Shown here: piece by piece, positions 34,613 to 44,578 of the stretch
How positions within the stretch are numbered: position 1 is the stretch's first letter
How the letters are laid out: each line of letters starts with the position of its first letter
From: Bacteroidaceae bacterium
GTDB taxonomy: Bacteria > Bacteroidota > Bacteroidia > Bacteroidales > Bacteroidaceae
Assembly: GCA_024398755.1 (NCBI GenBank)
Contig: JAKSIQ010000011.1
Span: 1-44,775, forward strand
Reading direction: 5' to 3'
DNA length: 44,775 nucleotides
Program-made: the position numbers and the translations under genes
The notes under the pieces: generated by a model
What the model was told of the DNA's origin: nothing
Database searches by the model: none
What the model saw: the letters and a program-made list of their open reading frames with translations, nothing else

Positions 34613-36805
34613 TTAATATCTGTCTTCAGGCTTTTCGCCTGCGTAGACACTCTTAGGAACAATTTCTATGAATGCGAACGGTACGTCAGCGCTTGCCATA
34701 TCTGCTACCTGTCTCAAGCGGAGGTAGTAATCGTTGTTCGGGCTCATGTAATTGTTGCAGACAATCTTTCTGTTACAAGCCTGATCATCGCGAAGTACGG
34801 TTCCGTTTGCTGCGTATGATGACATTGCCTTCATGTATCCGCGGTTACGCATAGACTTTTCAAGCAATTCAATTGCCTCTTCATCTGCAAGATCGCTGTC
34901 CTTGATGTTACCGATTCTTGCATCGGTTCCTTTAATACGAAGATCTACAGGTATACCACATGCGGTCCAAGCCTTGTTGTTGCCGTGATAGTCACCCTCG
35001 CAGAAATAGAACTGTACAATACCGCGCGGGTTCTTGTTCATTGCATAACCATCCATTGAGTTTTCCCAAATACGTATTTCATAGATACCTTCACTTGGTA
35101 CTGGCGGCAGTTTGATGGCAAGGTCATAAAGTCCTCGTATTGTCATTTCATAGCCCATGAATGTACCGTAGGTCTTGTTGGCATAACGAATCCAGAATTC
35201 GGTGTTGCCGTTCAGAGCTTCAAAGTTTTCGCAATAACCTCTCAGGAATCCTACTGTATAGTGGCTGAGGTTTCCATCGTCCCAACGGTGTGTGGCTCCG
35301 CTGTTTGTGAAGTCAGGTGACAGCGAATTTGCCATAACGCGGATTCTGGTGTTCAGGACTTTGGTCCTGGTATAGTCGTCATATTTGAGAACTCCATTTA
35401 TGAAATGATAATATCCGTTACGTGCATTGTTGTCATATGCACCATACTCTTCAGCTCTGTGGTCACTCTTTTCCATTGTCTGGTTGTTTACTCTGATACC
35501 AGGTGCAAAGAGTCCGTCAGTAGCGGTGCCCTTGCGGTTGATATAGACTTCACCAGGTGTGCCGTCTTTTGAATAAGGTGTGCTTATTCTCATGAGTGAG
35601 TGGGGCAACAGGGTCTCATAGAAATCTTCAACGTCATAATGCTCGAACTCTTTTCTGTTGGTGGCGATAAGAGCATATGATTCTTTTGTATCAGTCGATT
35701 CCTCATCTCTCAGGTTCAACTGGTTGTATTTGAGACCATGTCTGAGGATATGGTACGACATCAGTTTGTTCAGAGAATTGGTTCTGTCTGTCGGATCTGC
35801 GCTTCCAACACCGTATATCTTGTCGGCCAGTTCCTTCAAGCCTTCAAGGCCGGTTGTCTGAATGTTTTCGCGTGCGAATTCTTCAGCAAGGACGGAGTCA
35901 CTTACGACAAACAATGTGTATTTCTTGTATCTCTGTGCCGGAATGGTTCCGTTGTCCTTACTGCTTTCACTTGTTTCAGCACCTGTTGCGTATCTGAGCG
36001 TGTTAGTTGACCTGCCATGTGCCATGTAATAGTCAAGTGTGGAGTCGTATGAAACGCCAGGATAGGCTTCGTCCTTGAACTGGTCAAGAGTATCGCTCAA
36101 TCCGGTTGCTACAAGAGCCTCGTAGAATATGCTTGCATGCGGATTCTCCTTGAGAAGTCCAGGCACAAATGCGTTACTGGGCCTGAGTACATCAGATATT
36201 ATGTGTACAACACCGTTCTGGACAGAGTCATCGGGCTCTATGATTTCTGACATGCGGTTAATCTTGAAGACAGCTTTTATTATAGTGTCTCCTGTAACTT
36301 TATCTGTGGTCGTATCTGCGTATGAGAAATAGGAGAGGTAACGGTCCAACATGTTAGGATACTGGAAAACACCGTCTCCTGCGAACTGTGAGCAGTAGAA
36401 AGTCTTTTTACAAAGGTGGGTACATGCAATTGAGTCTATGATTTCGTCAGGCAGGGACTCAACACTTTCAAAGAAGCTTGCATTTGCGGGATCTTCTGTA
36501 GCTCTCAACTCAAGATATCTGTCAAATGCGGCATTATCCGGAGCAAAACAGGTGTAGCCACCATATGTTTTGAGCTCAGTCCAAAGGTTTGCCTTTTTCA
36601 ATACGTAAACAAAGTCGCTGAAATTGCCGCCAAATTCCTCTTTTTCCAGGAATGAAGCAATGGTCTCTCCGGAATTGATGTAATAAGTGCCGGGGTGCTG
36701 TTCGCTCCAAAGGTCGCTACACGATGTTTGTGTGAAGACTGCTGCAAGCATGAGACCTGTAGCAGGCAGGGCACTAAGCGCTTTCTTAAGGTTGAATCTC
36801 TTCAT
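34613..36805 (-). CDS. FAS1-domain lipoprotein (third)
   Basis: This 730-residue protein has lipobox TSC (Cys29) followed by SDLWSEQH, the tail pattern shared with the second FAS1 lipoprotein. FAS1 unit 1 spans about 45-215 (YTCFAPDNAAFDRYL, then VVHIISDVLRPSN) and unit 2 about 215-465 (YTLFVVSDSVLAEEF, LMSYHIL, then YHFINGVLKYDD). A C-terminal beta-sandwich follows (about 475-730). Unlike the other two it has no SusCD beside it and is on the opposite strand, near the GH8 and xylB genes. It is probably another surface adhesion or glycan-binding lipoprotein of the same PUL. Confidence 0.82.
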   Translation of the reverse strand: MKRFNLKKALSALPATGLMLAAVFTQTSCSDLWSEQHPGTYYINSGETIASFLEKEEFGGNFSDFVYVLKKANLWTELKTYGGYTCFAPDNAAFDRYLELRATEDPANASFFESVESLPDEIIDSIACTHLCKKTFYCSQFAGDGVFQYPNMLDRYLSYFSYADTTTDKVTGDTIIKAVFKINRMSEIIEPDDSVQNGVVHIISDVLRPSNAFVPGLLKENPHASIFYEALVATGLSDTLDQFKDEAYPGVSYDSTLDYYMAHGRSTNTLRYATGAETSESSKDNGTIPAQRYKKYTLFVVSDSVLAEEFARENIQTTGLEGLKELADKIYGVGSADPTDRTNSLNKLMSYHILRHGLKYNQLNLRDEESTDTKESYALIATNRKEFEHYDVEDFYETLLPHSLMRISTPYSKDGTPGEVYINRKGTATDGLFAPGIRVNNQTMEKSDHRAEEYGAYDNNARNGYYHFINGVLKYDDYTRTKVLNTRIRVMANSLSPDFTNSGATHRWDDGNLSHYTVGFLRGYCENFEALNGNTEFWIRYANKTYGTFMGYEMTIRGLYDLAIKLPPVPSEGIYEIRIWENSMDGYAMNKNPRGIVQFYFCEGDYHGNNKAWTACGIPVDLRIKGTDARIGNIKDSDLADEEAIELLEKSMRNRGYMKAMSSYAANGTVLRDDQACNRKIVCNNYMSPNNDYYLRLRQVADMASADVPFAFIEIVPKSVYAGEKPEDRY

Positions 36806-36921
36806 TTTAATTGGTTATTTTTTGATTATTATTTGTCAATTGTTGCTGTACTACACGTACTTAAGCGCGTAAAGTTAAGAACATTTTTCCATTTTATAAC
36901 ATAATATTAAGAAATAATTAC

Positions 36922-36956
36922 AAAAAAAATGGGCCCTACGCTTAAACGTAAGGCCC
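36922..36956 (-). terminator. Terminator of the xylB-GH8 operon (minus strand)
   Basis: On the minus strand GGGCCTTACG pairs with CGTAGGGCCC (one mismatch) around TTTAAG, followed by a run of eight T. It begins 26 bp past the GH8 stop. Confidence 0.85.
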
Positions 36957-36981
36957 TATTATTTGGCGCTGTAAAATAAAT

Positions 36982-38286
36982 TTACCAACTCATCCTGTAG
37001 TTGCCGCTCAGGTGCAACAATGCGAACAGATAAATGAGTCCGTCATAATAGACATCATAGTATCCGTCTTCGTACGGCTCCAGAACCTGGTCGAACATGT
37101 GGCGTACAAGTTCCTGGCTGTATTGGCCGTCAATCATGAGACTGGTGGTTGCCATGGTGCCTACGAAACCTATGGAGTGACGCAGGTTGGGTTTCCATCG
37201 GCCGCCGCCCATGGGACGCTTCGCTTCGTCGCCGTTAAGTTCGAACTGGTCGGGGAATTCCTTTACGCCGTACCGGCCTACAATGGCTTCCTGCATGCGG
37301 CTTGCATAGTCTGACTGCCACTCGGCATCCTTGTGGTACCAGGTGAAGTCCATTGCAATGTTCATGGGCACGCGCCATGAGTCATAGTGGAAGACGCTGC
37401 CGCGGTTTGGTGTTCCGTCAAACTGGCCCTGGTCGGGGTTGATGCCTGTTACGGGATCGGTAGCGCGGTGCAGGTATGCGCGTGCGCTGTCGGCGAGTTC
37501 GCGGTATATGTCTTCACGACCGTCTTTGGCGCTTTCGGCCCATATTTCATAGAATGCGGGCAGGTGGTATGAAGGATCGGTCCACTGGTTTGAACGTGTG
37601 TCGGGACAGAAGTTGATAAGCTTCTTCTCCATGTTGATGATGTTGGTCACACCACCTGTGCCATCCTTTGAGAACAGCTGGTTGAGCAGGGTCTGGGCCT
37701 CTTCAAGGTAGTTGAATTCTTCGAAGCTTCCCCAACGGCGTGATGCCAGCAGCAGGTCGGTCACGTAATAGAGTTCACCGTCACTGGCGCTACCGCTTGC
37801 TGTGCGGCGTCCGTCTGTGCGGCATGACCATGCGAACAGTCCGTGTGAAGGACCGTCTTCGTTATGGCGCATGTAGTAGTTTGACCAGCGCCACAGCTTG
37901 TTGAAGAGTTCCGGTTTGTCCATCTGGACGGCAACCATCATGCCGTAAGACATTCCTTCGGTGCGGACGTCGTTGTTCTTGACATCGCTTACATAACCCA
38001 TGTGGACTGTCTTGCCGTCAATTTCCACGTCGACATCTTTGTATGCTCCACGTTCGGGATTTTCAAAAATCTCTGCGTAAACGTCAGCAATTTTCTTATC
38101 TATATCGGCCTGCGGAATTCCAAGTTCCTTGAAATAGTTGCGGTACTTTCCGGTTTCGGCATAGCCTTTTTTTGCAGGTGTCATTTTTTTCTGTCCCTGT
38201 GCGTTCTTTGAAGCGCCGCATGATGCCAATGTCCCAGCCATGCAAACTGTTGCCATGAACAGGGCAATTGTCTTGATAGTTTTCAT
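36982..38286 (-). CDS. GH8 reducing-end xylose-releasing exo-oligoxylanase-like lipoprotein
   Basis: This 434-residue enzyme starts at the ATG at 38286, which places a lipobox ASC at Cys23; an upstream in-frame start would add 13 residues and overlap xylB. Family 8 features are the acid Glu in RTEGMSYGMM, ASDGELYYVTDLLLA, and WTDPSYHLPAFYEIWA with the base-side Asp. Similar GH8 enzymes in xylan gene clusters remove xylose from the reducing end of xylo-oligosaccharides or cut xylan internally; the xylB neighbour favours xylo-oligosaccharides. A lipid anchor places it in the envelope. It lies 20 bp downstream of xylB. Confidence 0.9.
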   Translation of the reverse strand: MKTIKTIALFMATVCMAGTLASCGASKNAQGQKKMTPAKKGYAETGKYRNYFKELGIPQADIDKKIADVYAEIFENPERGAYKDVDVEIDGKTVHMGYVSDVKNNDVRTEGMSYGMMVAVQMDKPELFNKLWRWSNYYMRHNEDGPSHGLFAWSCRTDGRRTASGSASDGELYYVTDLLLASRRWGSFEEFNYLEEAQTLLNQLFSKDGTGGVTNIINMEKKLINFCPDTRSNQWTDPSYHLPAFYEIWAESAKDGREDIYRELADSARAYLHRATDPVTGINPDQGQFDGTPNRGSVFHYDSWRVPMNIAMDFTWYHKDAEWQSDYASRMQEAIVGRYGVKEFPDQFELNGDEAKRPMGGGRWKPNLRHSIGFVGTMATTSLMIDGQYSQELVRHMFDQVLEPYEDGYYDVYYDGLIYLFALLHLSGNYRMSW

Positions 38287-38306
38287 TTTGGTCAGTAAAG
38301 TAAGGG

Positions 38307-39779
38307 TTAGATGTAAGATTTCCACTGCTGATATGCTTCGCTGTATGCAGGCATGTCGCTGGCTTTCGGCTCAATGACACGGATTTTCTGCAGTGAAGCG
38401 AAGGCTTCGTTGTGGTCAATGTAAATATGTGCGCCCATACCTGCACCCTTGGCGGCACCTATAGAGCCGTCGGTGTCATACAGTTCGATGGTGGCACCGG
38501 TAACACCGGCAAGGGTGTCGCGGAACAGCGGACTCAGGAACATATTTGCGTTGCCGGCATGAATCCTGTTGACAGGCATACCCATGTCTTCCATTATCTC
38601 GATGCCGTACTTGAATGAGAATACAATGCCTTCCTGTGCTGCGCGCATAAGGTGCTCGCGTTTGTGGATGTTGAAATTGACTCCGTTGAAGCTGCAGCCG
38701 CGTTCCTGATTCTCGAGTACGCGTTCTGCACCGTTACCGAAAGGAAGTACCGATACGCCACCTGCTCCGATAGGTGCCTGGGCGGCAATTTCGTTCATAT
38801 CGGAATAACTTATGCCTTCAAGCATTACGGTACGTTTCATCCATGCGTTCAGAATACCTGTGCCGTTGATGCAGAGCAGAATGCCAAGGCGGTTGAATCC
38901 GGTCTTGTGGTTTACATGAGCAAAGGTGTTGACTCTTGATTTGGGGTCATAGCTGATTTCTCCGTTCACGCCATACACAACGCCCGATGTGCCTGCGGTC
39001 GATGCTATTTCACCAGGTTCGAACACGTTCAGTGACAGAGCGTTGTTTGGCTGGTCGCCGGCACGGTATGTGACAGGTGTACCCTGTGCAAGACCGAGTT
39101 CTGCTGCGGCCGATGCTGTAAGTCGTCCCTGTTCTGAGAATGTGGGTACAATCTTTGGGATGAATGAGCGTGGAATGCCGTAGAAATCAAGCAGGAAGGT
39201 GGCAATGTCTCCGGTCTGGAAGTCCCAGAACATGCCTTCTGACAGGCCTGATATGGTAGTTGAGATTTCTCCTGTGAGACGCATTGCGATGTAGTCTCCA
39301 GGCAGCATTATGCGGTCAATCTTTTCAAAAATCTGCGGCTCGTTGCGCTTTACCCATGCAAGTTTTGATGCTGTGAAGTTGCCAGGGGTGTTGAGCAGAT
39401 GTGTCAGGCACTGTGAACGTCCAAGCTGTGTGAAGGCGTCTTCACCGATGCCGACTGCGCGTGAATCGCACCAGATGATGGCGGGGCGCAGGACCTTCTG
39501 GTTCTTGTCAACGCAGACAAGACCGTGCATCTGGTATGATATACCTATAGCGGCTATATCTTTGACATCGATTGCCGATTGCGAAAGAACGTCGGCGGTA
39601 GCTTCCTTGAGGTATTTCCACCAGTCATCGGGGTTCTGCTCGGCCCAACCGGGATTGACGGCCTTGATGGGTGCTTCACTTTTTGGTGCAAAGGCTGTTG
39701 CCTTGCATGCTCCGCTCTGTGCGTCTACCAGGCTGCACTTCACTGAAGAGCTGCCTATGTCATAACCTAATAGATACAT
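38307..39779 (-). CDS. xylB: Xylulokinase
   Basis: This 490-residue FGGY-family sugar kinase phosphorylates D-xylulose to xylulose 5-phosphate for the pentose phosphate pathway. The N-terminal phosphate loop (DIGSSSVKCSLVD), the xylulokinase-type GISYQMHGLV motif, and the C-terminal ADP-binding part (GAAKGAGMGAHIY) are present. It is cytoplasmic. It leads a minus-strand operon with GH8. No xylose isomerase gene is in the window, so the step before it must be encoded elsewhere. Confidence 0.95.
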   Translation of the reverse strand: MYLLGYDIGSSSVKCSLVDAQSGACKATAFAPKSEAPIKAVNPGWAEQNPDDWWKYLKEATADVLSQSAIDVKDIAAIGISYQMHGLVCVDKNQKVLRPAIIWCDSRAVGIGEDAFTQLGRSQCLTHLLNTPGNFTASKLAWVKRNEPQIFEKIDRIMLPGDYIAMRLTGEISTTISGLSEGMFWDFQTGDIATFLLDFYGIPRSFIPKIVPTFSEQGRLTASAAAELGLAQGTPVTYRAGDQPNNALSLNVFEPGEIASTAGTSGVVYGVNGEISYDPKSRVNTFAHVNHKTGFNRLGILLCINGTGILNAWMKRTVMLEGISYSDMNEIAAQAPIGAGGVSVLPFGNGAERVLENQERGCSFNGVNFNIHKREHLMRAAQEGIVFSFKYGIEIMEDMGMPVNRIHAGNANMFLSPLFRDTLAGVTGATIELYDTDGSIGAAKGAGMGAHIYIDHNEAFASLQKIRVIEPKASDMPAYSEAYQQWKSYI

Positions 39780-39823
39780 GTTATGTTATATTTAGTGTTT
39801 GATATATTTTGTTTCCGATTAGG

Positions 39824-39831
39824 CAAAAGTA
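39824..39831 (-). promoter_or_regulatory. xylB promoter -7 element
   Basis: TACTTTTG on the minus strand fits TAnnTTTG, 44 bp before the xylB start, in the divergent gap between xylB and the GH95 gene. No clear -33 is seen. Confidence 0.5.
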
Positions 39832-39865
39832 TCAATTTTATATGGAATAATATATATAAAAGGAG

Positions 39866-39873
39866 TAATTTCG
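39866..39873 (+). promoter_or_regulatory. Possible GH95 promoter -7 element
   Basis: TAATTTCG is one base off TAnnTTTG, 19 bp before the first ATG of the GH95 gene, which would leave a very short leader. It overlaps the upstream region of the divergent xylB promoter, so both may be controlled together. Confidence 0.35.
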
Positions 39874-39892
39874 CAACCGCAACCCGAATCAA

Positions 39893-42292
39893 ATGAAAAT
39901 TACTATGAAAAGAAGTCTGACATTAGCCTTTTCTGTAATGTTGTCAATGTCATGCATTGCACAGACAGGCAGTGATTTGAAACTTTGGTATGAGCAGCCG
40001 GCAAAGCAGTGGACCGATGCCCTTCCGCTTGGAAACGGTCGTCTGGGTGCCATGGTTTTCGGTACTCCGGAACAAGAGCGCATTCAGATAAATGAAGAGA
40101 CAATCTGGGGTGGCGGTCCGCACAACAATGTGAACAATAAGGCCAAGGATGGTCTTGATGAGATACGTCAGGCGTTGTTCGAGAATCGTCGCAAGGATGC
40201 ACAGGCATTGTGTGACGAATACATCAACACTCCGGGACCTCATGGCATGCCTTATCAGACAGCCGGTTCGCTGATGCTTGATTTTGAGGGCTTGGACGGG
40301 TATTCCGATTATTATCGCGAACTTGATCTGGAACGTGCCGTAGCAACCACGACATTCAAGGTTGACGGTGTCAGATATACGCGTCAGGCTTTCGTTTCGT
40401 TTGCCGATCAGGTGGTGGCGCTGCGCTTTACTGCCGATGCTCCGGGTAAGCTGTCATTCACTGCCCGTTATGACCTGCCATACAAGGAGGACAGGATAAC
40501 GGCACGCGATGTGCAGCTTTTGAAAGTGGGCGGCACGGAAGTGGGTCTGATGTCCATTTCGGCCAGAGGCGATGACCACGAAGGCATTGAGGGCAAGATA
40601 CGTTTCATGGACCGTTCGCTCATTGTTCCGCAGGGCGGTGCCATGTCACAGAACGATTACAACATTAAGGTTGATGGAGCCGATGCTGTGACGATATACA
40701 TATCGGTCGGCACCAATTTCGTGAATTATACCGACGTGAGCGGTGACGAGTGCGCTCAGGCCGAAAAGTGGCTCAAGCCTTTCATGCTGGAAAAGAATCT
40801 GGATGCCTTTGACCGGAAGCTTGAAGCCAATGTCGCTGAATTCCAGAAGCAGTTCGGTACCGTTACGCTTGATCTTGGTGAACCGTCGGCCCAGCAGGCC
40901 GCTCTGCCTACAGACAAGCGTCTGGCACAGTTTGACAATGTTACCGATCCGCAGTTCGTGGAACTGTATTTCCAGTTCGGCCGTTATCTGCTTATAAGCT
41001 GTTCACAGCCGGGAGGTCAGGCCGCCAATCTGCAGGGCATCTGGAATGAGAGCCGTCAGGCTCCGTGGGACGGCAAATATACCACCAACATCAATGTTGA
41101 AATGAATTACTGGCCGGCATTCGTGTGCGGCCTTGAAGGGAATTTCGAACCGTTCCTGCAGCTTGCAAAAGACTGCGCCGAGCACGGCCGTGAGACGGCT
41201 GCCATGTACGGCTGCCGCGGCTGGACTCTGCATCACAACACTGACATCTGGCGTTCTACCGGTATGGTTGACGGCGCTTATAACGGCATGTGGCCTACCG
41301 GTGCCGCATGGTTCTGCCAGGCCATCTGGGATGGTTACCTGTTCAATCAGGACAGAGAATATCTGGAAGAGATTTATCCGCTCATGAAGAGTGCATGCCA
41401 GTTCTTCATTGACTTCCTGGTCGAGGAGCCTGTATCGGGTAACGGATATCTTGTGGCCGCCCCTTCGTATTCACCGGAGAACGCGCCTCAGATGGATCCT
41501 GAAAACCGCAACATCACGACATCGTTCGGCGTGACAATGGATAACCAGATGCTGGCCGACCTGTTCGGGAACACCATTCAGGCTGCCGCCCTGATGAAGG
41601 ATGACAAACTGTTCGTTGATACGCTGAAGAACATTCAGAGCCGTCTGGCTCCTATGAAGATAGGCAGCTGGGGGCAGCTGCAGGAGTGGTTCCAGGATTG
41701 GGACAACCCCGATGACCATCACCGTCATGTTTCACATCTGTGGGGCATGTTCCCGGGCCGTCAGATTACGGCCGACGGCACTCCGGAACTGTTCAAGGCA
41801 GTACGCACCAGTCTGGAGGCGCGCGGCGATGAATCGACCGGCTGGTCAATGGGCTGGAAGGTCTGTCTGTGGGCACGTCTGCTTGACGGTAACCATGCAT
41901 ACAAACTTATTCTTGACCAGCTGAAGCCTGTTGCAGGCGGTCGCGGATTCGGCGGCAGTGGCGGTACTTACACCAATCTGTTCGATGCGCATCCGCCATT
42001 CCAGATTGACGGCAACTTCGGCTGCACTGCAGGTATTGCCGAGATGCTGCTCCAGAGCCACACCGGCGTCATAGAGCTTCTGCCGGCTCTGCCTGATGTA
42101 TGGAAGGACGGCAGCGTGAAGGGTCTGCGCGCACGTGGCGGATTCATTGTTGAGGAACTTTCCTGGAAGGACGGGAAACCGGTCACTGTGAAGATACAGT
42201 CCGCGGTCAAAGGTAAACTGACAGTTCGTTGGAATGGGGTTACAAAGACCATGAAGGTACGGAAGGGAAAAACTTATTCAATAACATTCTAA
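39893..42292 (+). CDS. GH95 alpha-L-fucosidase/alpha-L-galactosidase
   Basis: This 799-residue exported enzyme (signal peptide after MKRSLTLAF; a second ATG at 39905 gives 795 residues) has the GH95 layout: N-terminal beta domain ([26 protein letters not shown]), an alpha/alpha barrel with [25 protein letters not shown] as its landmark, HHNTDIW and GMWPTGAAW, and a C-terminal sandwich. Family members cleave alpha-1,2-linked L-fucose or L-galactose. In xylan loci of Bacteroides a GH95 has been shown to remove alpha-L-galactose from complex glucuronoarabinoxylan, so that specificity is favoured by context but not by any residue I can verify. Confidence 0.92.
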   Translation: MKITMKRSLTLAFSVMLSMSCIAQTGSDLKLWYEQPAKQWTDALPLGNGRLGAMVFGTPEQERIQINEETIWGGGPHNNVNNKAKDGLDEIRQALFENRRKDAQALCDEYINTPGPHGMPYQTAGSLMLDFEGLDGYSDYYRELDLERAVATTTFKVDGVRYTRQAFVSFADQVVALRFTADAPGKLSFTARYDLPYKEDRITARDVQLLKVGGTEVGLMSISARGDDHEGIEGKIRFMDRSLIVPQGGAMSQNDYNIKVDGADAVTIYISVGTNFVNYTDVSGDECAQAEKWLKPFMLEKNLDAFDRKLEANVAEFQKQFGTVTLDLGEPSAQQAALPTDKRLAQFDNVTDPQFVELYFQFGRYLLISCSQPGGQAANLQGIWNESRQAPWDGKYTTNINVEMNYWPAFVCGLEGNFEPFLQLAKDCAEHGRETAAMYGCRGWTLHHNTDIWRSTGMVDGAYNGMWPTGAAWFCQAIWDGYLFNQDREYLEEIYPLMKSACQFFIDFLVEEPVSGNGYLVAAPSYSPENAPQMDPENRNITTSFGVTMDNQMLADLFGNTIQAAALMKDDKLFVDTLKNIQSRLAPMKIGSWGQLQEWFQDWDNPDDHHRHVSHLWGMFPGRQITADGTPELFKAVRTSLEARGDESTGWSMGWKVCLWARLLDGNHAYKLILDQLKPVAGGRGFGGSGGTYTNLFDAHPPFQIDGNFGCTAGIAEMLLQSHTGVIELLPALPDVWKDGSVKGLRARGGFIVEELSWKDGKPVTVKIQSAVKGKLTVRWNGVTKTMKVRKGKTYSITF

Positions 42293-42382
42293 ACTTTATT
42301 TACACACATTTTTCAGTAATCGTTGAAGATAGCCGGATATGGCTTCTTTGCCGGTTGCTGAATGGATTGCCATTATTTTATC

Positions 42383-43618
42383 ATGATGAGACAGAAAAAG
42401 AATCTGCTGTTTGCGGTTGCCCTGACGGGGCTTGTCTGGTGTTCGGGAGTGTCAGCTCAGAAAAAAGGTGATTTCACGTTGAGCGGTTACGGCTTTGTTG
42501 ATGTACGCAGTTACATGGATACAAGGAAGAGTGTAGCTGGAGCTGACGATTATCTGTACCTGTACCCGTTGAACGAGGCCATGATTAACGGTACCGATGT
42601 GAATGACACAAAAGCTGCTTCGATGTTAGGATCGACTGTACGTTTCGGTTTCAATATGACCGGTCCAAAGGTCTTGGGCGCCGATTCGCGTGCCAATGTT
42701 GAGTTTGATGTGTTCAACTATAACTCAAATGCATTCTTCCTTTTCCGTCATTGCTACACGGCTTTTGACTGGGAGAATTCATCGGTCACACTTGGCCATA
42801 CATGGCATCCTATGGGTAAACTGATGCCGGGTGTAGGCAGCATTGCCGTCGGTTCACCATTCAATTCCCTGAACCGTTCGGGCCAGCTGCGTTACGACTA
42901 CAAGGCAGGTGACGTGACTTTCGAGGCTGCCGGCATTTTCCAGTCGCTGAACAATTCGACCGGACCTCTTGGCAGATCATACGCATACCAGCGCCGTTCA
43001 ATGATTCCGGAATTGTACGTGGGTCTGGAATGGAACGGAGAGTATCTTTCGCTTGCTGCCGGTGCCGAATGGCAGAAAATCAGTCCTGCCGATTCCATTG
43101 CAGGTACCGATGTGAAGAACCGTAACCAGTATGTTGAGAGTGTTGCCGGTATGGCTCAGGCTGTATATAAGAACGGTAAGTTCCAGGCTATGGCCAAGAC
43201 ATATTACGGCCAGAACATGTCACAGCTTGGCATATGCACAGGTTACGGCCTGAAGGCAGGTACTGACGACGAGTGGTCACCTCTGACTGCCAGTTCGTCG
43301 TGGGTGTTTGTCGATTACGGATCGGACTTCAAGGTGGGCTGTTTTGCCGGCTACATGAAGAATCTTGGTGCCGATGACAATCTGGATGCTTCAAAGATTT
43401 GCGCTGCCGGCAGTGATGGACACGGTACAGGCATTGACCGCATGTACCGCATTGCTCCGAATATCAAGTACAAGGCGGGCAACACACAGTTCTGCATTGA
43501 GGACGACATTACCGGCGTTTCATACGGCGAAGTTGAAGCCAAGGGTACTGTCAAGGGCGGTGACTTTGTAGTGAACAACCGCATTCTGCTGGCTGTCACC
43601 TACCTGTTCAGCCTGTAA
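42383..43618 (+). CDS. Porin-like outer-membrane beta-barrel protein
   Basis: This protein of about 411 residues has a signal peptide (MMRQKKNLLFAVALTGLVWCSGVSA, cleaved before QKK), and the start at 42383 or 42386 is chosen for it. The mature part alternates short polar turns with amphipathic strands (FTLSGYGFVDVRSYMD, VRFGFNMTGP, HCYTAFDWENSSVTLGHTW) and ends in the aromatic YLFSL, as outer-membrane barrels do. It resembles DcaP-like porins of Bacteroidetes. The solute is unknown. It is 90 bp after the GH95 gene and 24 bp before the phosphoesterase, and is probably co-transcribed with the latter. Confidence 0.8.
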   Translation: MMRQKKNLLFAVALTGLVWCSGVSAQKKGDFTLSGYGFVDVRSYMDTRKSVAGADDYLYLYPLNEAMINGTDVNDTKAASMLGSTVRFGFNMTGPKVLGADSRANVEFDVFNYNSNAFFLFRHCYTAFDWENSSVTLGHTWHPMGKLMPGVGSIAVGSPFNSLNRSGQLRYDYKAGDVTFEAAGIFQSLNNSTGPLGRSYAYQRRSMIPELYVGLEWNGEYLSLAAGAEWQKISPADSIAGTDVKNRNQYVESVAGMAQAVYKNGKFQAMAKTYYGQNMSQLGICTGYGLKAGTDDEWSPLTASSSWVFVDYGSDFKVGCFAGYMKNLGADDNLDASKICAAGSDGHGTGIDRMYRIAPNIKYKAGNTQFCIEDDITGVSYGEVEAKGTVKGGDFVVNNRILLAVTYLFSL

Positions 43619-43642
43619 TTTCGTGCGTTGTACCTGATAACG

Positions 43643-44578
43643 ATGAAAAAGATTCTGTTCCTGCCGCTGCTTCTGTTTGCATCGGCCGCGGTGTGTCAGG
43701 CCAAGGGTCCCAAGTCTCCCAAAAAGGAGATAGTGTTTGTGTTTGAGAACGATGCGCACAGCACATTGTCGGGTTATGCGAAGATTGTCACTCTGAAGGA
43801 CAGTATTCTGGCCGAAACAAAGAACGTGATTACGGCATCGGGTGGCGATTTTTCGGCCGATTTCATGTCACGTTCAACTCTCGGCACCAAGACCGAAGGC
43901 GCAGGTATAATTCAGATTATGAACAAGGTGGGCTATGACTACGTTGTTCCCGGCAACCACGATTTTGATTTCGGCGTTCCGGTCATGGAAGATAATTTCA
44001 AGTCGCTTGAAGCCGTTACAGTGTGCTGTAATTTTCAGGAAACGGGTGTCGATGAATCTGTCTTTGCAGGTTACTCGATTCGTAAAATCGGTGGCGTGAA
44101 GGTGGCTGTTGTCGGAGTGGCTACACCTAAGACCATTTCCAGCCGCAATGCGAAGTTGTTCAGTGACGATGACGGAAACTTGCGGTACACCTTCAATGAA
44201 GACCGGTTGGCAGATCTTGTCCAGCAGAATGTGGATGAGGCCCGTAGTGTTGGGAAAGCGGACTATGTGATAGTTCTGTCACACCTTGGCGACAAGAAGA
44301 ACGGCTCGGTCACGTCGCTGGACCTGATAACCGGCACGTCGGGCATTGACGCCGTTCTTGACGCCCATGCGCATTCCGTCATTCCAGAACGCTTTGTCGA
44401 AAATAAGAATGGTGAAGATGTGCTTCTGATGTCGACCGGCCTCAAATTCGCGAACATCGGTCTGCTGACAATAGGTTCCGACGGTTCAGTCAGTTCAAAA
44501 CTGATACCAACTCAGGATCTTGAGCCCGATGCCGACACTCAGGCTTTCATTGACGCTTTGGAAGCTGCACACGAATAA
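43643..44578 (+). CDS. Short periplasmic 5'-nucleotidase-family metallophosphatase
   Basis: This 311-residue protein starts at the ATG at 43643 (an upstream TTG is ignored), giving signal peptide MKKILFLPLLLFASAAVCQA. Calcineurin-like metal motifs are visible: ENDAHS (D-x-H), GGDFSAD, GNHDFDFG, LSHLGDKK and DAHAHS. It matches the catalytic half of UshA-type 5'-nucleotidases but lacks the C-terminal substrate-binding domain, a known shorter form. It would hydrolyse nucleotides or other phosphomonoesters in the periplasm. No link to xylan is evident. Confidence 0.92.
   Translation: MKKILFLPLLLFASAAVCQAKGPKSPKKEIVFVFENDAHSTLSGYAKIVTLKDSILAETKNVITASGGDFSADFMSRSTLGTKTEGAGIIQIMNKVGYDYVVPGNHDFDFGVPVMEDNFKSLEAVTVCCNFQETGVDESVFAGYSIRKIGGVKVAVVGVATPKTISSRNAKLFSDDDGNLRYTFNEDRLADLVQQNVDEARSVGKADYVIVLSHLGDKKNGSVTSLDLITGTSGIDAVLDAHAHSVIPERFVENKNGEDVLLMSTGLKFANIGLLTIGSDGSVSSKLIPTQDLEPDADTQAFIDALEAAHE

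Noticed and set aside
38287..38325. 13-residue upstream extension of the GH8 gene
   Set aside because: It overlaps xylB and displaces the lipoprotein signal; the ATG at 38286 gives a normal lipobox.
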